From positions 1-25,410 of the IMG/VR virus record IMGVR_UViG_3300021425_000173: a stretch of 25,410 nt of DNA; one strand, 5' to 3'. Both the position numbers and the translations under genes were made by a program. Positions 1 through 9,700 of the stretch are shown piece after piece. The stretch comes from a virus. The notes under the pieces are model-generated. The model did not search any database. It was given only the letters and a program-made list of their open reading frames with translations, and had not been told where the DNA came from. The first letter of the stretch is position 1, and each line of letters starts with the position of its first letter.

Positions 1-1079
1 TGTCCTAATTCGATACTTTTATCTTCGACAGCAATATTAGTAACATTTACATATGTAGCATCACCATTTACACGCAAGTTACCTTCAATTACTGCATCTC
101 CGGTTGCACGGAAATCACCACTTAAATCTAATGTATATTGCGGATCATCAGTAAACATACCTACTCTGTTTGTTGCACTGACAATTTTTAATGCATTAGA
201 AAAACTGTTTCCTGATCTTGTTCTCAAAGCAATATCAGTACCGCTTTGCTGTGTTTCTAATGTAGTTGTAGTTCCTACAATTTTAAGAGTCATATATTCA
301 GTATCAGCGATACCTACACTTAATCCTGCACTATTTTTAATTCTAATACTACCTGTAGTTTCGCCGTTTGCACCTGTAGGCAAAAAGTCTGCAGATGTAA
401 ATGCAGTGCCATCTGGATCAATAAGTGATAAGGCTTCTTGAGAAGTGCCTCTATATATAAAGTTTGCATCGACTAGGTTGAAGCCTTGTCTGTAAAGTTG
501 TCTTTTTGGGATAACAATGTCCTCGGCATCATCTGGGAAGCCGGGTATCTTGTTATCTCCTGCTAAACGAAATTCTTCTTTTGTAATAACACCAAACAGT
601 GTACCACCAATAAATATCTTTAGTACAACACGCTCACGTGCTGAAATATCAATTACTGATGCAACTTCAAACCCTGTTTGCCCTTGTCCTGCATCATAAT
701 CCGGACCAACTAGTACTAAGTCTGTACCATCAAAAAAGTACATTTTGTTGTTTTCGTTATCAATCCAAATATCACCTGCAACCATATTAGGTCTAGTATT
801 GCTTACAATCGGGCCACCAGCAGTTCTAAAAGTTGTACCATCATATAGTTTTAATCTTGCTTCGCCGCTATCATACCATATCTGTCCTGTTAACGGATTA
901 CCTGGTGTTTGTGTGCCAGCAAAGTTCTCTACTACCTTAATAAAGTTTTCGTTGATAAACTCTCCAAATCCTCTATAGTTTTTACCTACTAGAGTGATAT
1001 CTGTAGTTGTTGTATCAATAATACCGTCTGCTAGTTCTACTAGTAATTCACCGTCGGATTTGTTTAATTTATAACTCAT
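1..1079 (-). CDS. Tail fibre protein, paralogue of the adjacent collar protein (partial, C-terminus outside window)
   Basis: The frame is open from the ATG at 1077-1079 to the window edge, giving about 359 residues of the N-terminal part. The first ~130 residues align by eye with the neighbouring 677-residue collar protein: both have a GKN..-YG/FG-..I-ENF segment near residues 33-46, GQ(I/L)WYD at about 65-71, a YDG motif, then GD(I/L)W(I/V)D followed by a LVGP motif. Later residues contain a V-NV-TNI-V-ED-IELG stretch of a type common in phage fibre shafts. This is probably a baseplate-attached fibre subunit used in host adsorption. The start follows the upstream stop by 3 bases in a TAA-TAA-ATG junction, and an AGGA ribosome-binding sequence lies within the last codons of the upstream gene. 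The missing C-terminus would show whether it also ends in a collar or another receptor-binding domain. Confidence 0.85.
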   Translation of the reverse strand, partial: MSYKLNKSDGELLVELADGIIDTTTTDITLVGKNYRGFGEFINENFIKVVENFAGTQTPGNPLTGQIWYDSGEARLKLYDGTTFRTAGGPIVSNTRPNMVAGDIWIDNENNKMYFFDGTDLVLVGPDYDAGQGQTGFEVASVIDISARERVVLKIFIGGTLFGVITKEEFRLAGDNKIPGFPDDAEDIVIPKRQLYRQGFNLVDANFIYRGTSQEALSLIDPDGTAFTSADFLPTGANGETTGSIRIKNSAGLSVGIADTEYMTLKIVGTTTTLETQQSGTDIALRTRSGNSFSNALKIVSATNRVGMFTDDPQYTLDLSGDFRATGDAVIEGNLRVNGDATYVNVTNIAVEDKSIELG

Positions 1080-1082
1080 TTA

Positions 1083-3116
1083 TTATGTCCTACCTGTATA
1101 GATAATGTAGTTCAACGTTAATGTTGGATTCATAATATTCAGCGGTTGTCCTAAATCTTCAGCATCAGTCAAAATACCACCACTGTTAGGTAATGCTTGT
1201 CCGTTACCGCTTGCATTAGGTGCATCATAAACAATGGCTTCATTGTCATTTGGTGTACCGCTAATATCTCTTATGCCGTAGTATTGATCCCCACTATCGC
1301 CTCTCATATCGTGTTTGTGTTCTGGTAAATTTTCAATAGCAATAGTTTCAAGTTCAGAACCACCAATTTGTCCTATACCTTGTGCATAGTCAGCTGTAAC
1401 TACTCCTGCTGCATTATCTCCCATATTATCAGCACCAAGAGGTAATCTACCTCTTAAATCTGGGACTTTAAAAAATCCTGCTGTTACGGTAGTACGAGCT
1501 CCGAATGCATATCCAATCGTTTCGAATAAGATTCCATATTCAGAAATTCTAACTTCTTGACCGTCACATAACAACCACGATTGAGGAATTGTTGAACCTG
1601 CATAAGGCATAAGCACACCCGGAGGATTTACAGGAACAGCACTTAGCAAATTACGTCTTGAAATTTTATATAACCCTGTATTACCAGTTGTTCTGTTAAC
1701 TAGGAGTTCGTCGTCAATTTGCGACTCAAATGTTTCGTCTTTACCTGAAACAATTTCGTTTGAAATTGTTGTGTTAAAAATCTTTAGTGTTCCGTCTGTT
1801 TGACCATCGAAAACAACATCAACATCGGTAGCAACGTCACCTGCAATTCTAAAAGCAGTTGCAGACGTTAATTTGTTTGCAGAACCTGCAATACCTGAAA
1901 CTGTACCGTTTACGTTACCTGTTAAGTTACCAACAAATGTAGTTGAGTACACATTACGCCATTTTGATGCAGGAGCACCTAAATCTCTAGTATTGTTACC
2001 ATCTGGAATAGTATTTGCAAGTGTAGATACTCCAAGTATTTGTGCTGCGCCGCCAACATTTAAGTTTCTTGCGATACCAGCACCACCTTTTGCAATAATA
2101 CTACCTGTATTAGTTGTAGAACTTTGTGTTGTACCGTTTACAAATAGATTTGAATCTGTTTGAATATTGCCTGTTACATCAAGTGCTTCGTCTGGTGCAA
2201 GATTGTTTATTCCGATACGCTGTGTTGAATCAACACGTAGTACTGTTTTAGTAGTTCCGCCTGACTTAACTTGTAAGTCAATGTTTGACCCTTCAATTTG
2301 GTGACGAATAATACCTGCTTGTCCATCTACTCCAATGTTAAGTGCAGCATCAGTTCCTAAAATAATACCTGTATTGGCTTGAACGTTAATAGGAAATAGT
2401 GTTGTACTAATAACATCACCGCGTAAAAAGTTTCCTGCTGCAACTGGCGTGTTGTTTACAATTAAATTTTCTGCTTTTTCTGTTGTTCCGTAGAATTTAG
2501 GTGAAGTTCCGTTACCTAAAAAGTCTCTTGTTGACAAGTTAATTCCCGGATTTATAACTGTATATCCTGGAATAACAACCTTAGGTGTAAAACTATCTGC
2601 ACTAACAATAGCTACTGGTTGAGCATTTACTTCAACTTGTAGTACTGTGTATGTTCTGTTATCAACACCTACTACTGATAAAGGTGTTGCACCTGTAGAT
2701 AAACCATCACTAAAGTTAGGACCTACAAGTACCCAACCCGAACCTGAGTTAAGATAAAGTTGTTGATTGTCTGTATCAACCCAAAGATCGCCTGTTGTGC
2801 CAGCCTGGCCAGCGTCTGGAGGGCTAGGTGATTTGTTTAGGCCGCCTGCCGGAAGCCAAACAGTTCCGTCATATACTTTAAGTTGTGGTTGTGATAACGT
2901 AGTATCATACCATAGTTGGCCCTCTGTTGCTCTAGCCGGTTCTGTATTACTTGCAAAATTTTCTAATAGATGTAAAAAGTTTTCGGCAATTGACGATCCA
3001 TATGCTGTTGTATTCTTTCCAGGAAATTTTAAACTAGTTGTTTGATCAATAGTATTATCAATAACAGTAATTGTACCGTTATTTGCTTCGTCGGAGTATG
3101 GAATTGTATATGGCAT
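1083..3116 (-). CDS. Short-tail-fibre-like protein with C-terminal phage tail collar domain
   Basis: This 677-residue protein is probably a trimeric host-binding fibre on the baseplate, similar in role to T4 gp12 (527 residues). Residues ~1-130 form an attachment-type module shared with the next gene, with GQLWYD at 66-71 and GDLWVD further on. The middle is shaft-like, including an RDLGAPASKWRNVYSTTF segment followed by GNLTGNVNGT, a pattern frequent in marine phage fibres. From about residue 498 a tail collar domain (PF07484 type) is clear: MPYAGSTIPQSWLLCDGQ, then FKVPDLRGRLPLGADN, then GGSELETIAIENLPEHKH. The HKH at 600-602 resembles the H-x-H zinc ligands of the T4 gp12 tip. The chain ends in a NPTLTLNYIIYTG strand typical of such domains. 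The ATG is 3 bases after the tandem TAG-TAG stops of the upstream gene, with GAGG 8 bases before it. The collar assignment is firm; identity with gp12 is inference. Confidence 0.9.
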   Translation of the reverse strand: MPYTIPYSDEANNGTITVIDNTIDQTTSLKFPGKNTTAYGSSIAENFLHLLENFASNTEPARATEGQLWYDTTLSQPQLKVYDGTVWLPAGGLNKSPSPPDAGQAGTTGDLWVDTDNQQLYLNSGSGWVLVGPNFSDGLSTGATPLSVVGVDNRTYTVLQVEVNAQPVAIVSADSFTPKVVIPGYTVINPGINLSTRDFLGNGTSPKFYGTTEKAENLIVNNTPVAAGNFLRGDVISTTLFPINVQANTGIILGTDAALNIGVDGQAGIIRHQIEGSNIDLQVKSGGTTKTVLRVDSTQRIGINNLAPDEALDVTGNIQTDSNLFVNGTTQSSTTNTGSIIAKGGAGIARNLNVGGAAQILGVSTLANTIPDGNNTRDLGAPASKWRNVYSTTFVGNLTGNVNGTVSGIAGSANKLTSATAFRIAGDVATDVDVVFDGQTDGTLKIFNTTISNEIVSGKDETFESQIDDELLVNRTTGNTGLYKISRRNLLSAVPVNPPGVLMPYAGSTIPQSWLLCDGQEVRISEYGILFETIGYAFGARTTVTAGFFKVPDLRGRLPLGADNMGDNAAGVVTADYAQGIGQIGGSELETIAIENLPEHKHDMRGDSGDQYYGIRDISGTPNDNEAIVYDAPNASGNGQALPNSGGILTDAEDLGQPLNIMNPTLTLNYIIYTGRT

Positions 3117-3119
3117 CTA

Positions 3120-3734
3120 CTAAACCTCGTTAAAACCTGATAGCGACTGTACTCTTACTGTATAGTCTACTTGAATTAATCTATTTAAACTCTTTTGTAC
3201 AGGATGGAAGATAACGTGTGTAAGTAAACGTCCTGTGCCTTGAGCCGAGTAAGCTCTAAGTCCTAATTCATCAAAAATAAATGAACTAGTTTCGTCTGTT
3301 GCATTATCAAATGCATCTTGGCCACTTGGTTCACCGTAGTCTAATAAGCAGCTAATTAATACATCTGTATAATTTGTACCGCTAATATGTCTTGTTTCAA
3401 TTTTGTTACGAATTGGATCTAAGTTATTCACACTCTGATCGTCAACTACTTTTGAATATGTTTGATTATATAAACTAGCATTTGTGCCTGTGCTGTTTGG
3501 TGTTAAATATGTGATAATACCAGTAGGGTCAACGCTAGTTCCACCATTACCAAATGCCATCTCATAAATCCACCCAGTTCCACCGTTACCGATTGACTCA
3601 GCTAATGAGATACTCATATTTTCGTAATGGATAGCATTACGCTTATCTACTATAATATCACCACTTTCGGGATCACTTATCTTAATGTGCCCTTGTAGTA
3701 ATACTCCGTTTAAATCTTTAAAGTTGTCTGCCAT
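3120..3734 (-). CDS. Hypothetical virion protein between giant wedge protein and fibre genes
   Basis: This is a 204-residue acidic protein with no signal peptide or membrane segment. I do not recognise a named family with confidence. Visible traits are an N-terminal strand-rich part with GHIKISDPESGDIIVDKRN, then IHYENMSISLAESI, then IYEMAFGNGGTSVDPTGI, and a C-terminal half ending in HVIFHPVQKSLNRLIQVDYTVRV. Its place between the giant gene and the fibre genes suggests a baseplate or fibre-connector protein, perhaps replacing one of the T4 gp8-gp11 set. I see no resemblance to T4 gp8 (334 residues), so this is positional inference only. It probably begins a late transcription unit: a GATAAATA octamer lies 19 bases before its ATG and AGGA 8 bases before it. 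It ends in two consecutive in-frame TAG codons. Confidence 0.8.
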   Translation of the reverse strand: MADNFKDLNGVLLQGHIKISDPESGDIIVDKRNAIHYENMSISLAESIGNGGTGWIYEMAFGNGGTSVDPTGIITYLTPNSTGTNASLYNQTYSKVVDDQSVNNLDPIRNKIETRHISGTNYTDVLISCLLDYGEPSGQDAFDNATDETSSFIFDELGLRAYSAQGTGRLLTHVIFHPVQKSLNRLIQVDYTVRVQSLSGFNEV

Positions 3735-3742
3735 ATTATCTT

Positions 3743-3746
3743 TCCT
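3743..3746 (-). promoter_or_regulatory. Ribosome-binding site of the 204-residue protein
   Basis: On the minus strand AGGA (within CAGGAAAG) ends 8 bases before the ATG at 3732-3734. It is the only purine-rich site near this start, and it lies in the 22-base gap after the giant gene, which supports this start codon. Confidence 0.65.
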
Positions 3747-3753
3747 GCTATAC

Positions 3754-3761
3754 TATTTATC
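3754..3761 (-). promoter_or_regulatory. Predicted T4-like late promoter overlapping the giant gene's stop codon
   Basis: The minus strand reads GATAAATA, matching the NATAAATA form of the T4-type late promoter (T4 consensus TATAAATA). The TAA inside the octamer, at 3757-3759, is the stop codon of the 5149-residue giant. The octamer ends 19 bases before the ATG of the 204-residue gene, a spacing close to the 23 bases seen upstream of gp6. An 8-base AT-rich motif can arise by chance, but it falls in one of only two non-coding gaps longer than 10 bases. Confidence 0.55.
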
Positions 3762-6700
3762 GTGGTAGCTCAGTTGTTTTGCCGCGTAAGAATTTAGCAA
3801 CGTTAGATTCGCTTTGAGCAATTGATTCTCCGCTATCAGACCAAGTTCTACCAATATTTCTAAAGATATCTACAGTTGTTCCAATAGGCGGTGGTGTAGT
3901 TAATCTAACATATGCACCTATATTCTTATTTACTGCAAATTCTGCTTCTAGTATTGTATCTCCTTCCGGACTATCTTGATCTAAGTAGTTATAACTATCG
4001 ATGTATGTTTTGCGTAATCTACGTCCTGCAACAAATACTTCGATATCTTGTGCCTCCCAGTATTCATCTGGAATACTATCTCTATACCAATACTCACCAC
4101 TAGCTGGATTAGGAATAGGTGCATACGGTAATAGGATCTGCACATATTTAATGCCTCCTGGAACTACAAAGCTAGTTTGTGGTGTATCAATAGGTACACT
4201 TGTAAAAGGATTTACTACAATTAAATCGTAGGCTCCTGGAACATTAAATCCTGGAACATCAAATTCTAATTGCGTACTACTAATATATCTTGTAGTAGCT
4301 TCAGTTTCTCCTACAAAAACTTTTACACGATCTGTAAATCCTTCACCTGTTACTGTACAAATTTGCTCGTATACTCCTTCGACTCTAACAGGAAATGCTG
4401 TGTTATTGTTAAAGTTGTATTCGATATTTGTAACATTCATTCCTTGACTATTTTCATATTCTTCAGAACCAGTATTGTATCCTCCTGATATTGCTGACAC
4501 TCTGTCGGTTTCGTCTTTGTAAGGTAATGTTGCTCCTGGACCTTGTTCCATAAACATTGTACCGGCTTCGTACACATCTTTAATGCCTGTACCTAGTGTA
4601 CCCCTACGAAGTTGCAATAGTGTATTATTTTGTCTGCCAAAGTATTCGATACGTTCACCTTCAATAAAGATAACACCTGGGTATTTTGAATCTGTTTCTG
4701 GATCTGGTAAATTGTCTGCATCAACAACTTCAATTGTTTTATCATACCAATTAAGCGGCTGTGCTAAATGATGGACTTCTTGCAAACGCTTGTAGTGTGT
4801 TCTGTTAAGCATATCTTTGAACTGTCTCCAGCCAAATTTGTCAACAACAATAGTTTCTGCAAAATGTATTACCTGCAACTTGTCGCCTTCTACTGGTTGT
4901 TCTGCTAACTTGACGTATTTTTTATTTGATGTAATAATGTAATCTACGTTTGGTTTTAACATTGTACCGTTTTTAACAACCCACGTATATTGTGCGTCTT
5001 TAGCAGGTTTACGTAGTGTAATGTAACCTTTTTGTAACAATGCGAAACTATAAAATAACTCGGTGCCTGGTGTTGTTTCCGTTTTTTCTGTAACTTCGAA
5101 ACTCTGTCTTTCAATACCCTGACTTTTATCATTACTAAATTGATAAACTTGTATTGTTTGATTTTCGGGGAATACTTCATTAAAATGAATTGTTTTTGGC
5201 GTACTAATAAATTCATTAGCCGAATCTAAATATCCCAATGCATATTCACCACTTGTAACAACAAAAACCTTTAATTCGTCGCCATCTTCGCCAATACCTT
5301 CTGTAAGTGTAAGTGTAGAACCAGGTTGTGATTGTGGGTCTAATGATGAATCGAAAGATCCAGCACCTTCAAATGTCCAAGTCTGTAAATATTCTAACTC
5401 AATGCCATTTAAGTATACCTTTAAATCATAACTATTAATGCTTGCCACAGGAACTTGGGTGAGATCTAACTGGTACTCTCTTTGACTTCCTTTTACTGTA
5501 AAGCTCTGACTGTAACCTGGATCTAAAATTCTATTTCCTACTTTGACAAGTACAAATGATTGTTCTGGCCGATCTTCAAATGGTGCTTGCGAAAGATCAT
5601 ATTGTACTGTACTTCCGTCTGCTACTATCTCGTCAATAGTAACTTTGCTGTATTGTTGAGGTACTTCTATACCGCCAGCAGCAATAAGTAATTGAATTAC
5701 TGCACCACTTACTGGAGGTGTTGCAAATCTAAGTACAAAGTTTCCGCTACGCTCATATGTATCATCTGATTCAATTAAAACTGCGTCTGCAACTACACCG
5801 TCAACAGTTGCATATACATTTGCATCTTCTTCAAACCTTGCATTTGTTAAAAAGTCAATTGCCGTTCCATTTCCTGTAAACGAATCAATTTCTAACAACG
5901 ATGTTGCACTAAATCCTACATTAACAATACTAATTTTAGAATTGTTTGCAGGTGCAACATTAAATATTAATCTGTTTGTTGTAAAATCTAAGACAAAATC
6001 TTCTTTATCCTTAATTATATAATCAACTTTAACAAACAAGTTTTCTATTTGTGTAATAGTCGAACCAATATCAAACTCTTTTTTAATACCATTACCGATA
6101 TAATTTGTAGAAGTAATTTGACTTGCTCCGCCTGTAGGTTTTTCAAATACTTGAATATCTAATGTATCAAGCACTTGTCCTGGAACAATTTCTTCAGGGC
6201 CTTTTGATGTTGTTTGTGTAACAAAGCCATCTCCGTCAATATTAATTTCTGCCGAGTCTAAACCTGTTGCTGTTGAATAAACTAAATTGCCTCCGTCGAG
6301 TTGTGTATCAAAACTTTCAGGATCTGCAATAAAGCTACCATCAGAAGTATTCTTGCGAACAATTATAGTAATTGTTTGTTCTGTGCTATCCTCTGGAATA
6401 GTGGATACTCCTAGGTCTGCAAGATCGATAATTGTTTGCTCTCCATCTCCAGTAATAGGTGTCATCACAACATAAGGCTTGTCAGCAATCGGACTTCCTA
6501 CATATTCTGGGTCATCAACACGATCATTGCGTACTATTTGTCCGTTAATGTCATAGCTGGTTCTGTAAATATTATATTCAACTCCGTCTTCTAATGGTTT
6601 ACTTAGTTCAACAAAAATAGTAGATCCATCTAATCTAAAAATTTCGTCTTCAAAGGTAGTATCAAAAACGTCCCAACCTTGTGACATCCAAGGTGCTGCA

Positions 6701-9700
6701 TTCCAGCCCGTTGTTCCACCAAATTCAAACGACCTAACTTGCACTCCGCCGTAGTCTACGCCGTCCATTAACTGACCTAGTGTCTTACCGAAGTTATCAC
6801 CGGTCGGTTCATATTCAATATTAATTCTATCTTGTGCTTTTAATAAGTTGATTGATTTATAATATTCAATTCTAATTTCCGATCCATTTGCTGGAGGATC
6901 AACAAATTCTATTTGGCCAAAATAACGATCATATCCTTTTGTTGTGTCTAATTTATTATTATACGTATATCTTCTAGATAATACTTCGTCACCGTTTTCA
7001 AAAACTGAAACTTTAGATGTTCTTAAATCCATAGGCCATTTCAAATTAAAATTGAATGTTTTACCGCTTGAAACAAAAGTTTCTATAGTATCAAGATTTA
7101 CAAATTCATATGTACCGCTAACTCTGTCAAATTTGATGGATGTTTGTAGGCTTCTTACTGGGCTATCGCCAATAATAGAAAATGCTTTTGCTTCTCTACC
7201 ATTAAGTCCTACTGATCCATTAATTGTTACAATAGGAGCTTCAAGATACCCAGTTCCTTGATCAATTACAAAAATTCCACTAATTGCTCCGTTACGTCCT
7301 AATGTAACGTTTGCTGTCGCTCCGGTGCCGCCGCCGCCGGATATTATTGCAGTCGGCGGTGTTTCATAACCTTCGCCTGCGTCTGCTAGTTCAATTCTTA
7401 TAACTTTATAACCTGCATTATCTAACCAGTTTCGGTTTGGATATGTGTTTACTTCTTCTGGATTATCAACAACAATACCGTCTAGTGATGCCTTAACACG
7501 CAATGGCTGAATACTATCATCAGCAGCTACATATCTAGCCGGAAGATCAAAATCTGTAGTAACTGTTTGAGAATTATCTAACCCTTCATAAGAACTTAAA
7601 TATTCTCTAACTTTAGTTTTATATGGTTTAACTTCTTTGATATATTCTTCATAACTTGGAAGATTATCATTTTTAAAGTTTACTGATTGTTCTAAATCAC
7701 CTACATTATGTTTTGCTTTCAAGAAGCTGGTCTTAAATGCCCAATCTACGTAACTTTGTTCTGCAAAAACATATCGTAAACTTGCAAAGAATAAATTATT
7801 GTATTCAAGTAACAAGTCGTCAATAAAAATATTATCTTTAATAGTATTTAGAATTATTCTTGTTTCAGTAGACGGTAAACTATCAAAAGTTAATATATCA
7901 TAACTAGTTGTATCAAAACCTACAAGTGCTGCTTGAACATCATATAATGTAGGACGAATTTGAATAGTTCCGTTTTGTCTACCAATTGTTTTATAGTTTA
8001 CACTATAGTCAACACCTGTTTGTGCATCAATTTTTTCAAGTAATAACCAACCGCCGGATCCAACATTTTGAATTTTAATAATATCACCAATTACATCATC
8101 TAATGTTGTTAAGTTATATGAAAAATCAATTACATAATCAATTTTTGTGAATGAATTATAACCTTCTGCGTACCAGTCCGTATAATTCCAATATAGACTT
8201 ACATCATATGCCTGACTTTCAACTAATATCCATTCCTTTGCAACAGTGTCTCGTTCATAAAGCGACCACTTACCATTTAAAGAAGTATCATTTTTAACTA
8301 ATACAGTGTATCGTCTAACTGTAAGTCTTGTTTCACTGCTGTAATTTGTTCCTTGATTGTTTACAATAACTTCAGTAACTCTTCCTTGGTTATCAATTAC
8401 CGACGTAAGCTCTGCATCCGATCCTGTTCCAAATACACTTATTGTTGGTGCTTGTAAATAGCCTCTACCTGTGTTTGTTATTTCTACACGAATAATTTTA
8501 CCATCTTCAATTACTGGTGTTATGACTGCTTGTTCAGCTTTAGCAACACCTACAAACTGCAAATCTATAAGTGCATCAACACTTCTATCCCAACGTTTGC
8601 TTTCTTTAGTAGGCTCTGGCTGACTTTCTGTAAGAGGTGTTATATCTTTATCGTCTACAATTAGATTTTTTGCTAATACACTGTTAACTCGAGTAACAAC
8701 TTGTTTAAGTGCTTCTTCTCTATTTACAAACCACCCTTGCCTTGGTCTGTTAAGAATACCATATTTTTCTTTAGCACTTAGCTCTGGTGCAGGTACTTGT
8801 CGATTTTGTTCATCACTTCCTACTAAACTATCAAACCATTTACGTTGTATATCTCTAGACGGAATACTTGTTTCTAATCCTTCTGTAATAATCTGATACT
8901 GATTATGAATATTAGTATCTTGATTATCAATTGTCCAATATTGTAAACTTAGAACAATATCATTATCTCTAACAAACCCTTCGCAGTTATGCACAGCAAA
9001 CTGATTGTCTGTAATTAAACTAATAAATCTATATCCTTCAGCTGCTGGGTTTTCAATCAACGCTGCTACATCTCTACCTGTAATTGTTCTTCCTTCTACT
9101 GGAGGTAATGTAGTTTTATTGCCTACCCAATAATAGTAGTAGGTATTAAATACACCTACTGCTTCGTTATATTCTCTTTTGACAACATAACCGTCGTCAC
9201 CTAATTTTGTTTTACCAGTAATACCTCTAGCAACACCTTCAGTTGTGCCAGAGATTTCATCCCATTCACTAGGTAATAAATCTGATTTTACCCATTCATA
9301 TACATTGATAGTATTAATATCTGCAAATTTACTGTTCCAGTTATTAGAACTAAAAATAACATCAGACTGATACGGGTTTCTAAATTTTGCGCCTGTTAAA
9401 TCCCACCATAGCTGGCCAACTTGTAAACTGCTCCAACTATTTGTAGCATCAGTATTAGGCTGTGTGCCAGTTGTGTAACTAGCAGGATCGTAATAAGTTT
9501 TGTAAGTTAACTCTTGTTCTGCAGGGCCTGCTATTTTTCCTTGTAATACGTCTATATAATCTATGTAAGTAATAATTTCATTTTTACTCTTGTCATAAAT
9601 CATAGCACGTTTAATTTTGTTTACATCAACAGTATCTTTTGAACTACGTAGAGTGTTCCAAATTGTAGTATTGTCTTTTAATCTATAGTCTACAACCACA

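Noticed and set aside
1083-3116. Diversity-generating retroelement target at the collar protein's C-terminus
   Set aside because: No reverse transcriptase or template repeat is visible in the window, and the end is a normal collar domain rather than a C-type lectin fold.
4956-5216. 86-residue minus-strand open frame inside the giant gene
   Set aside because: It is an alternative frame of the same strand, Lys/Gln rich, without a credible start signal.
6944-7261. 105-residue plus-strand open frame
   Set aside because: Antisense to the giant gene; the protein looks random and the sense strand is clearly coding.
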